From assembly GCA_026874595.1 (NCBI GenBank), contig CM049309.1:96308723-96372722 (forward strand): a stretch of DNA of 64,000 bases, written 5' to 3'. The first letter of the stretch is position 1; each line of letters starts with the position of its first letter. This DNA comes from Sipunculus nudus (lineage: Eukaryota > Annelida > Sipuncula > Golfingiida > Sipunculidae). Both the position numbers and the translations under genes were made by a program. The notes beneath the pieces were generated by a model. It was not told the origin of the DNA, searched no databases, and worked only from the letters and a program-made list of their open reading frames with translations. Shown piece by piece: positions 1 to 11,380 of this stretch.

Positions 1-1310
1 TTAGCATCTTACTCTAGTGCAAACAGCTACATTCAGGAACTGTACATATATATATATATGGATCTGGGTTTATTTATATATAATTTGTAAATGATACACT
101 TCATTTAAAAAGGAACCATCTGGAATCTTGCAGTTCTGGTAAAGTACTTTCAGTTACAACACAGTTTGGATGTTCAAGCTTAAGGGAGTTGGCATACGGT
201 ATGGTACCTCCTTTACACCCCATGTTAAATCAATTGAAAAGAAAAGCCTTCAATGATTTTGCTGCTACAAATATTCAGGCCCTGGATTTACTGATGAAAT
301 TGGATAAACTTATCTTCAGTTGGTTATCAGTCCTTATGGCTCCATCAGCTCAATAAGTTACATGAATACTTGTATAATTGTGATAAATCCTGAATGCAAA
401 TGAAAGACATGTCTAATAAACACATGATTTAACTCTCAAACATTCCCCATTCACACAGTTACAACATTTTACCCAAAATGGTGAGTCCGTTCATTAGTTA
501 TATATTAAAGTTAAAAATGTTTCCTCTTGTAGTGGATATACATTAGTCGTCCCCTGTTCCCAGATCTCCTCTCATGTAACCGCTGCTACGTACAGCAAGG
601 TTTCTTGGTTCAAACACTAGGGTGCACACAGAGCAAAGCATTGTAATCAGACTAAACAAAGCATGGTATCACACTGTGCATCCAGCTCCAAATTTTAAAC
701 GTGACACCCTCTCTCATTGATCAGATTCTTGGCCCTGAGCCAGAAAGGTGTTATCTGTTTAAAATTTGGAGCTGGATGCACAATGCGATACCACACACTC
801 ATTGGTGTGATTACAATTCTTTGCTCTCTTATATTACATAACTAATAATGTTTCTTATGTAAGAGGAATACACATATGCATGCTATTTTAAGATGTTAAC
901 TTTCTATGGACACGTTCACTCCATGATTCTACAAACAAACTTCAACCCTGAACAAAAAAAGTTCAGCTAAAATCTGTACATTCCAACAACTATAATAAAA
1001 AAAATGCTCTAGTATCTATATATATAAAAAAAAAATATCAGTCCATCAGATGTTTAAAATTGCTAATCTCTCTCTGCTGGATCAATATTCATCCACACTT
1101 CTGATCAAAGGGGGTACATATTTCCACTTCACTGGGCACACCTAATTCTGTCAGAAGCCAGTGAACATCCTTGCATTCATCTGTATATCAAAGATCTATT
1201 TTTCAAGTTTATGCCTCCAGCCATGTCTAAAGTGATTCTAATACTGCCATTATATAAGTAATGCTGGTGTCTTTTGTCCTCCTGAACAATATACATTGCC
1301 ATTAAATTAA
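1..1310. other. AT-rich intronic sequence with no recognised gene
   Basis: Apart from the inverted repeat at 631-826, this stretch is unique-looking AT-rich DNA with short TA runs (near 45-58 and 1017-1026). No ORF with coding character, splice-flanked exon or RNA gene was seen on either strand. Confidence 0.6.
631..826. repeat. long inverted repeat (70-bp arms, 56-bp spacer)
   Basis: Arms at 631-700 and 757-826 are reverse complements. The inner 26 bases (675-700 versus 757-782) pair perfectly, including the shared block ATCCAGCTCCAAATTTTAAA. The outer 44 pair with several mismatches (GAGCAAAG...TTGTAATCA against TGATTACAA...CTTTGCTC). The spacer has further partial complementarity (GTGACACC/GGTGTTAT). 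It could be a small MITE-like palindrome or a snap-back duplication. An RNA hairpin is possible if it is transcribed within the intron. No flanking target duplication was recognised. Confidence 0.85.
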
Positions 1311-1930
1311 GAGATCAAACATTTACTCATCATAACCTAAGCAGTGAAATCAAACTCATCATAACCTACAGAATGAGATCAAACTCATCATAACCTATGG
1401 AATGAAATCAAACTCATCATAATCTATGGAATGAGATCAAACTCATCATAACCTAGGGAATGAGATCAAACTTGTCATAACCTACAGAATGAGATCAAAC
1501 TCATCATAACCTATGGAATGAGATCAAACTCATCATAACCTATGGAAAGAGATCAAACTCATCATGACCTACGGAATGAGATCAAACTCATCATAACCTA
1601 CAGAATGAGATCAAACTCGTCATAACCTATGAAATGAAATCAAACTCATCATAACCTATGGAATGAGATCAAACTCATCATAATCTATGGAATGAGATCA
1701 AACTTGTCATAACCTATGGAATAAGATCAAACTCGTCATAACCTATGGAATGAGATTAAACTGGTCCTGTCCATAACCTATGGAATGAAATCAAACCCAT
1801 CATAACCTATGGAATGAGATCAAACTCGTCATAACCTATGGAATGAAATCAAACTCGTCATAACCTATGGAATGAAATCAAACCCATCATAATCAATGGA
1901 ATGAGATCAAACTCATTATAACCTACAGAA
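1311..1930. repeat. 29-bp tandem array
   Basis: About 21 copies of a 29-bp monomer (ATCAAACTCATCATAACCTA then TGGAATGAG) occur with point variants such as CTCGTCATAA and CCTACAGAAT. One copy near 1761-1778 has an insertion (GGTCCTGTCC). It is non-coding, with stops in all frames. Confidence 0.95.
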
Positions 1931-2266
1931 TTTCAATCCTGAACCTCAAGCCTTGCAAAATGTTTCAGTCTTGAGGAATGAAAGTACTTTGAACAGGTAG
2001 GTCACTGACTGACAATTATTGTCCAGTAACTGTAGCATTAGCATCAATTAAAGCACATCAATGTATGTTACTAACAATTTAGTTCAGCCTCCTTTGGCCT
2101 AAATCACTGCCTCTTCTAAGCAGCTGAACGGTATTTTAAAGGTTGTTTACTTGCAACCAAGTGGTAAAGAGTGCATCTGGCAAGTTTTACATCTGTAATA
2201 CTGACAGTATCACATCTAGCATGTTTATATTTTGTTTGAGATATTTTATTGATACTGAATATGCAC

Positions 2267-2267
<1 letters not shown>

Positions 2268-2333
<66 letters not shown>
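2268..2333. repeat. (TA)n microsatellite
   Basis: About 33 uninterrupted TA dinucleotides lie between GCACG and CGTGTC, which themselves form a short inverted pair. The open frame across it is an artefact of the repeat. Confidence 0.98.
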
Positions 2334-2334
<1 letters not shown>

Positions 2335-2999
2335 GTGTCTCTCCTAAATGTTTCCATAAACAATATATATATGACTGCAGTATTCAGAGCATTTGGATTC
2401 CACTGAGTTCAAGTGAGATATGGTGGTATGGATGTTGGGTAAGAGAGGTAAGTTGTAAATTTTCTCAGTATTAATGGTAGCAATTTATTTATTTATTTTT
2501 TATAATGCATTTAGTGGAGGAAAAATATTTAAGATTGTGTTGCTACTGTATTTCAGTCCAAGTATACTTGGCTTATGAATTTATGAATATCACTTTCATG
2601 GGGAATCATAATGGGAAATATTATATTTTGAACCTTTTTGTGTCTTCTATGTATGAAGATACTAATTTGAAAATTTCTTGAAAGTTTCTGGTGTGGTTTG
2701 CATTGGGATTTCCATGAAGAACAGGTATATTTGGGAGAGATGTTTAATTCTAGAGTTGACATGGAGTTGGCACTACAGTAGGTAATGTTCTTCATTTTTC
2801 TATTTTGGAACCACATTGGAATTTTGAGTCATTTGATAAGTGTCTTCCATATATATCATGGTTTAAGTTACTACATGTGTGAATTATCTGGGCTCTTTTT
2901 GATCCTGAATTGAAATACTAAGGTGGTTTGTTTTTATCAATTTTTCTGGATATAGTATTTTTTATTGATTTACTGGTCCCGCAGTGTTTAAGTTTATTT
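2334..2999. other. unique intronic sequence, nothing recognised
   Basis: AT-rich sequence with short poly-T and ATTT runs (2485-2505). The minus-strand open frame at 2553-2816 has no domain, low-complexity composition and no splice context, so it is not called. Confidence 0.55.
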
Positions 3000-3275
3000 T
3001 CTAAAGTTTTACACCTGTAACACTGACATCATCTGTAATATTGACAGCAATATCTGTAACACTGACAGCATCACGTCTGGCCAGTTTTACATCTGTAACA
3101 CTGACATCATCTGTAATATTGACAGCAATATCTGTAACACTGACAGCATCATGTCTGGCCAGTTTTACATCTGTAACACTGACATCATCTGTAATATTGA
3201 CAGCAATATCTGTAATACTGACAGCTTCACCTCTGGCCAGTTTTACATCTGTAACACTGACAGCAACACCTTCAC
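3000..3275. repeat. 78-bp tandem repeat with an 18-bp sub-repeat
   Basis: Successive units start at 3016, 3094, 3172 and 3250, exactly 78 bp apart. Each contains TCTGTAACACTGACA-type sub-repeats and TCTGGCCAGTTTTACATC. Since 78 is divisible by three, an open frame (3041-3298) runs through it, but it reads as a Thr/Ser/Leu repeat without coding features. A diverged relative of one unit lies outside the array at about 2168-2220 (CATCTGGCAAGTTTTACATC). Confidence 0.92.
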
Positions 3276-3402
3276 CAGAAAGAAAGCTATTTGTCTGAAA
3301 GCAAAATAAGTGATAGTGATTTTACATAATTCCACATATATGATTAACATTTTGTTAGAAACTTTCTCATAAATAATGAATTATTCCATCTTACTATTTT
3401 AA

Positions 3403-4544
3403 CTAGAATACGGGTAGTCGACAAGTGACTACGTGTATCCGCCAAAATCAGAGAAGGAGGGGTGAAGTGAGGCATGGATTGAGTGGCAAGGGGAAACACA
3501 CATCACATAAACATGCTTGTAGGTGGTGCCACCTGTTATTTGAACGAGAAACTATCCAAGATGTATACACATGCAAAATCTCATGTGGAAAAGTCAAACC
3601 ACTGCAGAGATATGAGTGATTTTATCCCACAGCAGACAAACAGATGGACGCTGTGCAAAAATGGCTGCAGGTGGCACCACCATTTTTGTGTATGTTATAA
3701 AGATATCCAAGGGCTACATTTGTGTAAATTTTTTTTCCTGATTCGTCAAACGAGTCCGGAGATATAAGCATTAATGTCTGCAGCGTGAACGTGAATGTAG
3801 GTGGCGCCACCTGTCATAATATCAAGAAAGCTATGCGGGATGTATATGCATGTGGAATTTCAGGTAATTTGGTCAAACCACTGCAGAGATATGATTGATT
3901 TTAACCAAAGGCAGACAAACAGATGGACGCTGTGCAAAAATGACTGCAGGTGGCGCCACCATTTTTGTGTATGTTATGAAGCTATCCAAGGGCTACATTT
4001 GGGTAAAATTTTTTTCCTGATCGGTCAAACGTTCCCGAGATATTAGCTTTAATGTCTGCAGCGTTAACATGAATGTTGGTGGTGCCACCTGTCACAAACT
4101 CAAGAAAGCTATCTAGGATGTATACGCATGCCGAATTAAAGGTGAATTAGTCAAACCACTGCAGAGATATGAGTGATTTTAACCTAAGGCAGATGAACAG
4201 ATGGACACTGTGCAAACATGGTTACAGGTGGCACCACCTTTTTTTGTGTATGTTTTAAAGCTATCCCAGGGATACATTTGTGTAAATTTTTTTTCCCGAT
4301 TGGTCAAACGGTTTCCGAGATATGTGGGTTTATGTGTGGAAACAGACGCACAAACATACGCTGGGCAGAGAGGAAAGGTCAGAGGTCAAGGTCACTTAGT
4401 TAGGCACCAGTTCACATGTGACCCGATAATTTGTGTAAGTTTCGGAAGAGTAGTCTCAGAGGAGTTCTCCGGAAACAAACGTGGTGGCGGCGGCGGAACC
4501 CGGTCAAAAACATAGTATCCGCAAAACTTTGTTTTGGCGGATAC
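3403..4544 (-). mobile_element. Helitron/Helentron-like non-autonomous element H1
   Basis: On the minus strand the element starts GTATCCGCCAAAAC (at 4544) and ends in CTAG (3403-3406). The CTAG is preceded by a hairpin: GTAGTC (3414-3419) pairs with GACTAC (3427-3432). A 13-bp inverted pair, GTATCCGCCAAAA at 3434-3446 and its complement at 4532-4544, gives sub-terminal repeats. The start itself folds on GTATCCGC/GCGGATAC around the loop ACTTTGT (plus strand 4526-4532). Flanks are A on both sides, which is T|T on the element strand. The interior is about three tandem units of ~280 bp (period marks at 3607, 3888, 4167), each with two GGTGGCGCCACC-type palindromes. The architecture matches Helentron-associated (HINE) elements. 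It has no protein-coding capacity. Confidence 0.75.
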
Positions 4545-4687
4545 AATAATCAATTTCATCAGCGGATACTGCCTGTAACGGCATGTTGACAGGTATACAT
4601 ATTTTTAACAAGTAACATAAGAAAGGGCTTTCTCCCTGTAGTTCTATTGTGCATGAAATAACAGGTAAATTAATAAGTTATAATAAA

Positions 4688-5890
4688 CTAGATGTGTCGG
4701 AACGACACAAATGCCCCCGCCTGGGGCAAATTAGAAACATTTGTTAAATTTTGTAAAATTTTTTAAGTTCAGGAGGTGTCGTAAGGTCAAAAGTAGGTCA
4801 ACGGGGACGAAACATGAACTCAATCTGTAACTGGTCATTATCTGCCCACACATAAAAAATCAGGGTGGTATCTGCAGGCATTGCAGAAAAAGTCCATACA
4901 TATGCATTTGTTATGAAAATTTCTATTTTTCATTAAACTTTCTGTATTCAGGAGCAGTCAAGGTCAAAAGTAGGTCAACTGGGACAAAACAAGAACTTGA
5001 TCTGTAGATGGTCATTATATGCCCACACACCAAAATTCAGGCCCGTATCTGCAGTCATTGCGAAAAAAAGTCCGTACATGTGCACTTGTCATGAAAATTT
5101 ATATTTTCTATGAAATTTTCTATGTTATGGCACCGTCAAACAGTCAAAAAGTTGGTCAACTGGGACAAAACCTGAACTCAATCTGTAACTGGTCATTATC
5201 TGCCCATGCACCAAAAATCAGGCCAATATCTGCAGGCATTGTGAAAAAAAGTCTGTACATGTGTATTTGTCATGAAAATTTCTATTTTTCATGAAATTTT
5301 ATATGTTCAAGAGCCGTAAAACGGTCAAAAGTAGGTCAACTGGGAAAAAATGCGAACTCGATCTGTAACTGGTCAATATCTGCCCACACATTAAAAATCA
5401 GGCCAATATCTGCGGGCATTGCGAAAAAAAATCCGTACATGTGTATTTGTCATGAAAATTTCTATTTTTCATGAAATTTTCTATGTTCAGGAGCCTTGAA
5501 ACGGTCAAAAGTAGGTCAATTGGGATAAAATGCGAACTCGATCTGTAACTGGTCAATATCTGCCCACACACCAAAAATTCAGGCCAATATCTGCAGCCAC
5601 TGCGAAAAAAAGTCTGTACATGTGTATTTGTCATGAAAATTTCTATTTTTCATTAAATTTTCTAAGTTAAGGAGCCATAAAATGGTCAAAAGTAGGTCAA
5701 GCAGGACGAAACACAAACTCGATCTGTAACTGGTCATTATCTGCCCACACACCAAAAATCAGGCCAATATCTGCAGGCATTGCGAAAAAAGTCCGTACAA
5801 CTGTTTGATTTCGGAATGACGGAAGGACGGACATGGGTAAAACTATATGCCCCAGCCACTTTGTGGCGGGGGGGGGGGGGGGGGGGCATA
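4688..5890 (-). mobile_element. Helitron/Helentron-like non-autonomous element H2
   Basis: The ends match H1 while the body is unrelated. The plus-strand left end is AAA|CTAGATGTGTCG with a perfect hairpin, GTGTCG (4694-4699) and CGACAC (4703-4708), followed by ATGCCCCCGCC. The right end is TATGCCCCAGCC-ACTTTGT-GGCGGGG...GGGCATA, a hairpin again looped on ACTTTGT (5858-5864), then AAA. The interior is six ~180-bp units (marks at 4824, 5001, 5182, 5362, 5542, 5723) reading CTGTAACTGGTCATTATCTG. A G-run of 19 (5868-5886) sits in the terminal stem. Taken on the minus strand it ends in CTAG. Confidence 0.75.
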
Positions 5891-6586
5891 AAAATGTCAG
5901 GCCTTCCAGGTGTATTCTTTTCAACAGGTGCTGCATGCATTCTTAAGATTCTTAATAAATATGTATTTAATTAATATTTGAAAAACAATAATATCATGAA
6001 TAATGCAAATTTTAAATGATCTTAATTACCACTGGGCATCCAGTATACAGTAGGTACATCAATATGTATGTGCTAGATACTTAACAAAAGTAACCTTGCC
6101 CTGAATAAAGGAGCCAAGTTTTTTGTGACTACCAGTGACTAAGTGGGTCAATGTCGCTCTGGCTAATCCTGTGCTTGTCACTGGCCTTTTTGCACTGAAA
6201 GTTCCATAGCAACTGGGGTTGGTATCTTGCTGGGAAAATAAACCAGCTTCTGTACTAGTTGTTAATAAGGCAGCATGACCTATTTCTTTTCTGACTATGC
6301 AATATATATGTGTTGGCCAGACCTGCCTTATCTATCTTTCCAGCTCTCTCTATGTACTATGTCCTTTAACATGTCTTTCTTCCAGCTGGCAAAATACATC
6401 CACAGGGTCTGTAGCATCAAGTCCCACTCCATGTTATGTTATTCTGGGTCCTACTTTCTATCTTACTGGACATCAGGCATATACAGCAAAGCCTGTTGGA
6501 CATCAGGCACAACAGCAAAGCCTGTTGGAGGAAAGCGTACTTGTCAAACACAACAGCTACCTGGCCATACAACCTATCTTAAAAAT
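5891..6586. other. unique sequence between elements, nothing recognised
   Basis: AT-rich DNA with no domain-bearing ORF. Near 6470-6525 a short duplication (GGACATCAGGCA...ACAGCAAAGCCTGTT twice) was noted. Plus-strand open frames at 6275-6649 and 6297-6611 overlap in different frames and look incidental. Confidence 0.5.
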
Positions 6587-6941
6587 TCATATCATGAACA
6601 AAATTGTCTGACTCTTCACCATTCATATCATAAACAAATTTGTCTGTAACTCTTCGCCATTCATATCATGAACAAATATGTCTGTAACTCTGCACCATTC
6701 ATATCATGAACAAATTTGTCTGTAACTGTGCACCATTCATATCATGAACAAATTTGTCTGTAACTGTGCACCATTCATATCATGAACAAATTTGTCTGTA
6801 ACTCAGCACCATTCATATCATGAACAATTTTGTCTGTAACTCTGCACCATTCATATCATGAACAAATTTGTCTGTAACTCTTCACCATTCATAGCATGAA
6901 CAAATTTTTCTGTAACTCTTCACCATTCATATCATGAACAA
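6587..6941. repeat. 38-bp tandem array (left part, split by an insertion)
   Basis: Units start at 6623, 6661, 6699 and on at 38-bp spacing. Each carries TCATATCATGAACAAATTTG and TCTGTAACTCTGCACCAT. About nine copies end abruptly at ATCATGAACAA, where CTAGACATTTC of element H3 begins. The array resumes at 10257. Confidence 0.95.
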
Positions 6942-8244
6942 CTAGACATTTCTTGGCACCGCAGGTGCCAGAGTATCCCCAGACATAGTAGCCCCCCCCC
7001 CCCCCTTTAAGAATAGACCCCCATTTTTAGCAGCATATACTGACACTTGGCATATTTATTGTTTCTTCCATCTAACAATCCACAATCTTGTTGAAGATGT
7101 TGGTCCTGTGACCTTGATCTTTTTAAAGATGTGTCCTGTGACCTTGACCTTTGACCTCATGACACCAAAATCAATTCGGGTCTTGCTTTTCCAATGGTAC
7201 ATATGCAAGTCAAGTTTGAAATCTTTACATCCATAAAGCAGGAATTATCATCCAGAAACTAATTTTTGGACAGATGGCTCCTGTGACCTTCACCTTTGAC
7301 CTTGTGACCTCAAAATTGATAGGGGTCTTCCACTCTTGGCAGGTGAACTATATGTGCAAGATGGAAGATCTGAGATGAATTGTTTGGCTGAAAATGCATC
7401 CACAATCTTTTTAAAGAGGTTCCTGTGACCTTGACCTTTGACCTCATGACCCCAAAATTAATTCGGGTCTTGCTTTTCCAATGGGTCAAATACAAGTCAA
7501 GTTTGAAATCCATACATCAATAAAAGAAGGAATTATCATCCAGAAACTAATTTTTGGACAGATGGCTCCTGTGACCTTGACCTTTGACCTCATGACCCCA
7601 AAATCAATTTGGGTCTTGCTTTTCCAATGGGACATAAACAAGTCAAGTTTGAAATCCATACATCAATAAAAGCAGGAATTATCATCCAGAAACTAATTTT
7701 TGGACAGATGGCTCCTGTGACCTTCACCTTTGACCTTGTGACCTCAAAATTGATAGGGGTCTTCCACTCTTGGCAGGTAAACTATATGTGCAAGATGAAA
7801 GATCTGAGATGAATTGTATGGCTGAAAATGCATCCACAATCTTTTTAAAGAGGTTTCCTGTGACCTTGACCTTTGACCTCATGACCCCAAAATCAATTCA
7901 GGTCTTGCTTTTCCAATGGGTCAAATACAAGTCAAGTTTGAAATCCATACATCAATAAAAGAAGGAATTATCATCCAGAAACCAATTTTTTGGACAGATG
8001 GCTCCTGTGACCTTCACCTTTGACCTTGTAACCTCAAAATTGATAGGGTTCTTCCTCTCTTGGCAGGTGAACTATATGTGCAAGATGAAAGATCTGAGAT
8101 GAAATGTTTTGCTGAAAATGCATCCACATCTTTTTAAAGATGTGTCCTGTGACCTTGACCTTTGACCTCATGACCCCAAAATCAATTGGAGTCTTGCTTT
8201 TTCAATGGGACATATATAAGTCAAGATTGAAATCAATACATCTA
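6942..8244 (-). mobile_element. second, end-truncated Helitron-like unit H3b (tandem with H3a)
   Basis: It begins on the plus strand with CTAGACATTTCTTGG, the hairpin GGCACC-gca-GGTGCC (6955-6969), GAGTATCCCC and a C-run (6992-7005). This is the same terminal module that recurs at 8245. It contains about 4.5 copies of a ~145-bp half-unit alternating GACCTTGACCTTTGACCTCA with GACCTTCACCTTTGACCTTG. It has no opposite terminus of its own and stops within a half-unit at 8244. Together with H3a it forms one insertion in the 38-bp array, which suggests a composite with two CTAG ends and one opposite end. Confidence 0.7.
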
Positions 8245-10256
8245 CTAGACATTTCTTGGCACCGCAGGTGCCAGAGTATCCCCACACATAGTAGGCCCCC
8301 CCCCCTTTAAGAACAGACCCCCAATTTTGGCAGCATATATTGACACTTGGCATATTTATTTCTTCCATCTAACAATCCACAATCTTGTTGAAGATGTTGG
8401 TCCTGTGACCTTGATTGTTTTAAAGATGTGTCCTGTGACCTTGACCTTTGACCTCATGACCACAAAATCAATTTGGGTCTTGCTTTTCCAATGGGACATA
8501 TGCAAGTAAATTTTGAAATCTGTACATCAATAAAGCAGGAATTATCATCCAGAAACTAATTTTTGGACAGATGGCTCCTGTGACCTTCACCTTTGACCTT
8601 GTGACCTCAAAATTGATAGTGTTCTTCCTCTCTTGGCAGGAGAACTATATGTGCAAGATGAAAGATCTGAGATGAAATGTTTGGCTGAAAATGCATCCAC
8701 ATCTTTTTAAAGATGTCCTGTGACCTTGACCTTTGACCTCATGACCCCAAAATCAATTTGGGTCTTGCTTTTCCAATGGGACATATACAAGTCACGTTTG
8801 AAAACCATACATCAATAAAAGCAGGAATTATCATCCAGAAACTAATTTTTGTACAGATGGCTCCTGTGACCTTCACCTTTGACCTTGTGACCTCAAAATT
8901 GATAGGGGTTTTCCACTCTTGGCAGGTGAACTATATGTGCAAGATGAAAGATCTGAGATGAAATGTTTGGCTGAAAATGCATCCACATCTTTTTAAAGAT
9001 GTGTCCTGTGACCTTGACCTTTGACCTCATGACCCCAAAATCAATTCAGGTCTTGCTTTTCAATGGGACATATACAAGTCAAGTTTGAAATCCATACATC
9101 AATAAAAGCAGGAATTATCATCCAGAAACTAATTTTTGGACAGATGGCTCCTGTAACCTTCACCTTTGACCTTGTGACCTCAAAATTGATAGGGGTCTTC
9201 CACTCTTGACAGGTGAACTATATGTGCAAGATGAAAGATCTCAGATGAATTTTTTGGCTGAAATTGCATCCACAACCTTTTGAAAGAGGTTTCCTGTGAC
9301 CTTGACCTTTGACCTCATGACCCAAAATCAATTCGGGTCTTGCTTTTCCAATGGGTCAAATACAAGTCAAGTTTGAAATCCATACATCAATTAAAGAAGG
9401 AATTATCATCCAGAAACTAATTTTTGGACAGATAGCTCCTGTGGCCTTGACCTTTGACCCCAAAATTTATATGGATCATCCACTATTGGTAAGTGAGCTA
9501 TATATCCAAGATGGAAGACCTGGGATGAAAGTTTGGCTTAAAATGCATCCACAGTATATTTAAAAATGCCAGTCCAGTGACCTTGACCTTTGACCTCATG
9601 ACCCTAGAACCTATAGGGTTCTTACTTTAGTGGTGGGCCATACATAAGTCATGTTTGAAATCCATATGGCTATCAACACTGGAGATATCATAAGAGGTGT
9701 GTGATTTTCACCATATATGGCAATATTCAAGGTCAAGGCCACTATCATAGGAAAGGTCATGACCCCAATTTAAATAAACATCATCCCATAACCCATACCT
9801 ATGTATATGCATAATATAAAAGAAATCTGTCCATTAGTTTTTGACTTATAATGCTCACAGTACTGTAAGGTGGCAATTTTGGGGGTATTAAACGGCATGA
9901 AAACAAGTAAAGAATAATAGGTGGCGCCACCAGTTTCTGGAACATGACAACCCTATCCATGATCTTCCATCAACTTGATTTTAGGATAAATCCATGCAAG
10001 ATTTTTTGAGATATTAAAGAATTTGTGTGATTTTCCCCAAAATTGGACCTATTCAAGGTCAAGGACACTCTCCTAGTAAAGGTCATGACCTCATTTTAAA
10101 TAGGCGTCGTCCTCTTACCCATATCTATACATATACCAAGTTTGGTAAAGTTCTGTGAAATATTTTTTGGGTTATCGCGCCAACAAGATTTATATGCGGC
10201 GGCGGCGGCGGGACCGGTATGAAAACATAGTATCCCCCGACTTTGTCTTGGGATAC
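8245..10256 (-). mobile_element. Helitron/Helentron-like element H3a, complete
   Basis: The left end is CTAGACATTTC with hairpin GGCACC/GGTGCC (8258-8272). The right end (10231-10256) is GTATCCCCC-GACTTTGTC-TTGGGATAC, whose loop contains ACTTTGT (10240-10246), followed by AAA. Just inside lie a (CGG)n tract and ACCGG...AAAACATAG, which H1 shares almost exactly. The interior has ~289-bp units made of two ~145-bp halves, each with TGACCT/AGGTCA half-site clusters. The inner right segment (9660-10200) contains GGTGGCGCCACC and is homologous to 31276-32110. No ORF of significance. Confidence 0.75.
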
Positions 10257-10315
10257 AAATATGTCTGTAACTCTGCACCATTCATATCATGAACAAATCT
10301 GTCTGTAACTTTTTT
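10257..10315. repeat. 38-bp tandem array (right part, after insertion)
   Basis: AAATATGTCTGTAACTCTGC and a second unit continue the array interrupted at 6941. Joining 6941 to 10257 restores a normal unit with at most one or two ambiguous A bases, which fixes the borders of the H3 insertion. Confidence 0.9.
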
Positions 10316-10344
10316 TACAAGTCTCCAACTGCATCCATTTACAA

Positions 10345-10690
10345 AGAAACATGGTTATCCCTGCCAAGGTGGTTTAACTTTACATGGTTATCCCTGCCAA
10401 GGAGGTTACACTTTAAATTGGTTATCCCTGCCAAATAGGTTACACTTTAAATTGGTTATCCTTGCCAAGGAGGTTACACTTTACATGGTTATCCCTGCCA
10501 AGGAAGTTACACTTTAAATTGGTTATTCTTGCCAAGGAGGTTACACTTTACATGGTTATCCCTGCCAAGGAAGTTACACTTTAAATTGGTTATTCTTGCC
10601 AAGGAGGTTACACTCTAAATTGGTTATCCCTGCCAAGGAAGTTACACTTTTCATTGATATCCCTGCTGAGGAGTTCACACTTTATATGGT
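10345..10690. repeat. 34-bp tandem array
   Basis: About ten copies of a 34-bp monomer containing GGTTATCCCTGCCAAGGAGG and TTACACTTTAAAT. Variants TACATGG and TAAATTGG alternate irregularly. Confidence 0.93.
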
Positions 10691-10779
10691 TTTCTCTGCC
10701 AAGGGGATAATTTTTTATTCATTTTTAATTAAATACCCTATTTCAAATTCTTGAACATCAGTTTACCACCTTTGGGGTC

Positions 10780-11380
10780 ATGATGCTTAGCTGAATAGGA
10801 AGCCATTGACAAAAGGAATTTTTTCATCTGAATGCCAAATTTTGTAGGTGGTATCCCCATTCAACTGAAGCATTGCTCGGAGGATATGGGTAACAGAGAC
10901 CTTATTTTTAGGTTTCCAAGGAGATTTTCCATGGATTGTGGTTACAATTTGTGCCATGTTAACAGACAAAAGCTTTTTGAAGGTCTCAACAATGAAATTT
11001 TTCTTTTAATGCGTAAAAATTTGAAAATAAAATACAGGCTGCACCACTATGCTTCAGGAACTGATGAAACAGTCCATGATGAATAAGCACACAAAGAATC
11101 ATGGTGATCAATGCATCAATTGTTTAGATACTTGAGCTTTTGTTCAAATTTTCAATTATTCTGGGGGTACTTCTGAGCCCCATAGCTAGGAGGATAAGGG
11201 CAACAGAGACCTAATTTCAGGTTTTCAAGATTTTTCATGGACCTCCCTAGATCTCAAGTGAGAAGATTCTAGGTCCACTAGTTACAATTTGTGTCTGGTT
11301 AAGGAACAGACGGATGGACAGACAGACGGTCGGACAGCTAGATGGACAGACAGTCAGATGACGGACAAAGGGTGATTGTT
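10780..11380. repeat. D-family dispersed repeat, copy D1
   Basis: It shares with 17.4-18.6 and 26.6-27.0 kb the ordered blocks AGGTAACAGAGACCT, AATTTCAGGTTTCCAAGGAG, TTTTCATGGA..CTC, AGATTCTAGGTC, ATGATTTGTGCCCTGTTAAC and a terminal GGACGGACAGACGG-type purine tract (11310-11360). The position equivalent to the perfect ERE of other copies is degenerate here (GGTAACAGAGACC). No coding potential. Confidence 0.75.

Noticed and set aside
2143-2406. Open frame rich in Tyr-Ile through TA repeats (also 46774-46998, 57716-57943)
   Set aside because: Microsatellite translation artefact.
7310-9563. Short open frames in H3 units (KSSLKSIHQ, KAGIIIQKLIFGQMAPVT)
   Set aside because: They repeat with the 289-bp unit, are under 70 codons and vary by frame; non-coding repeat sequence.
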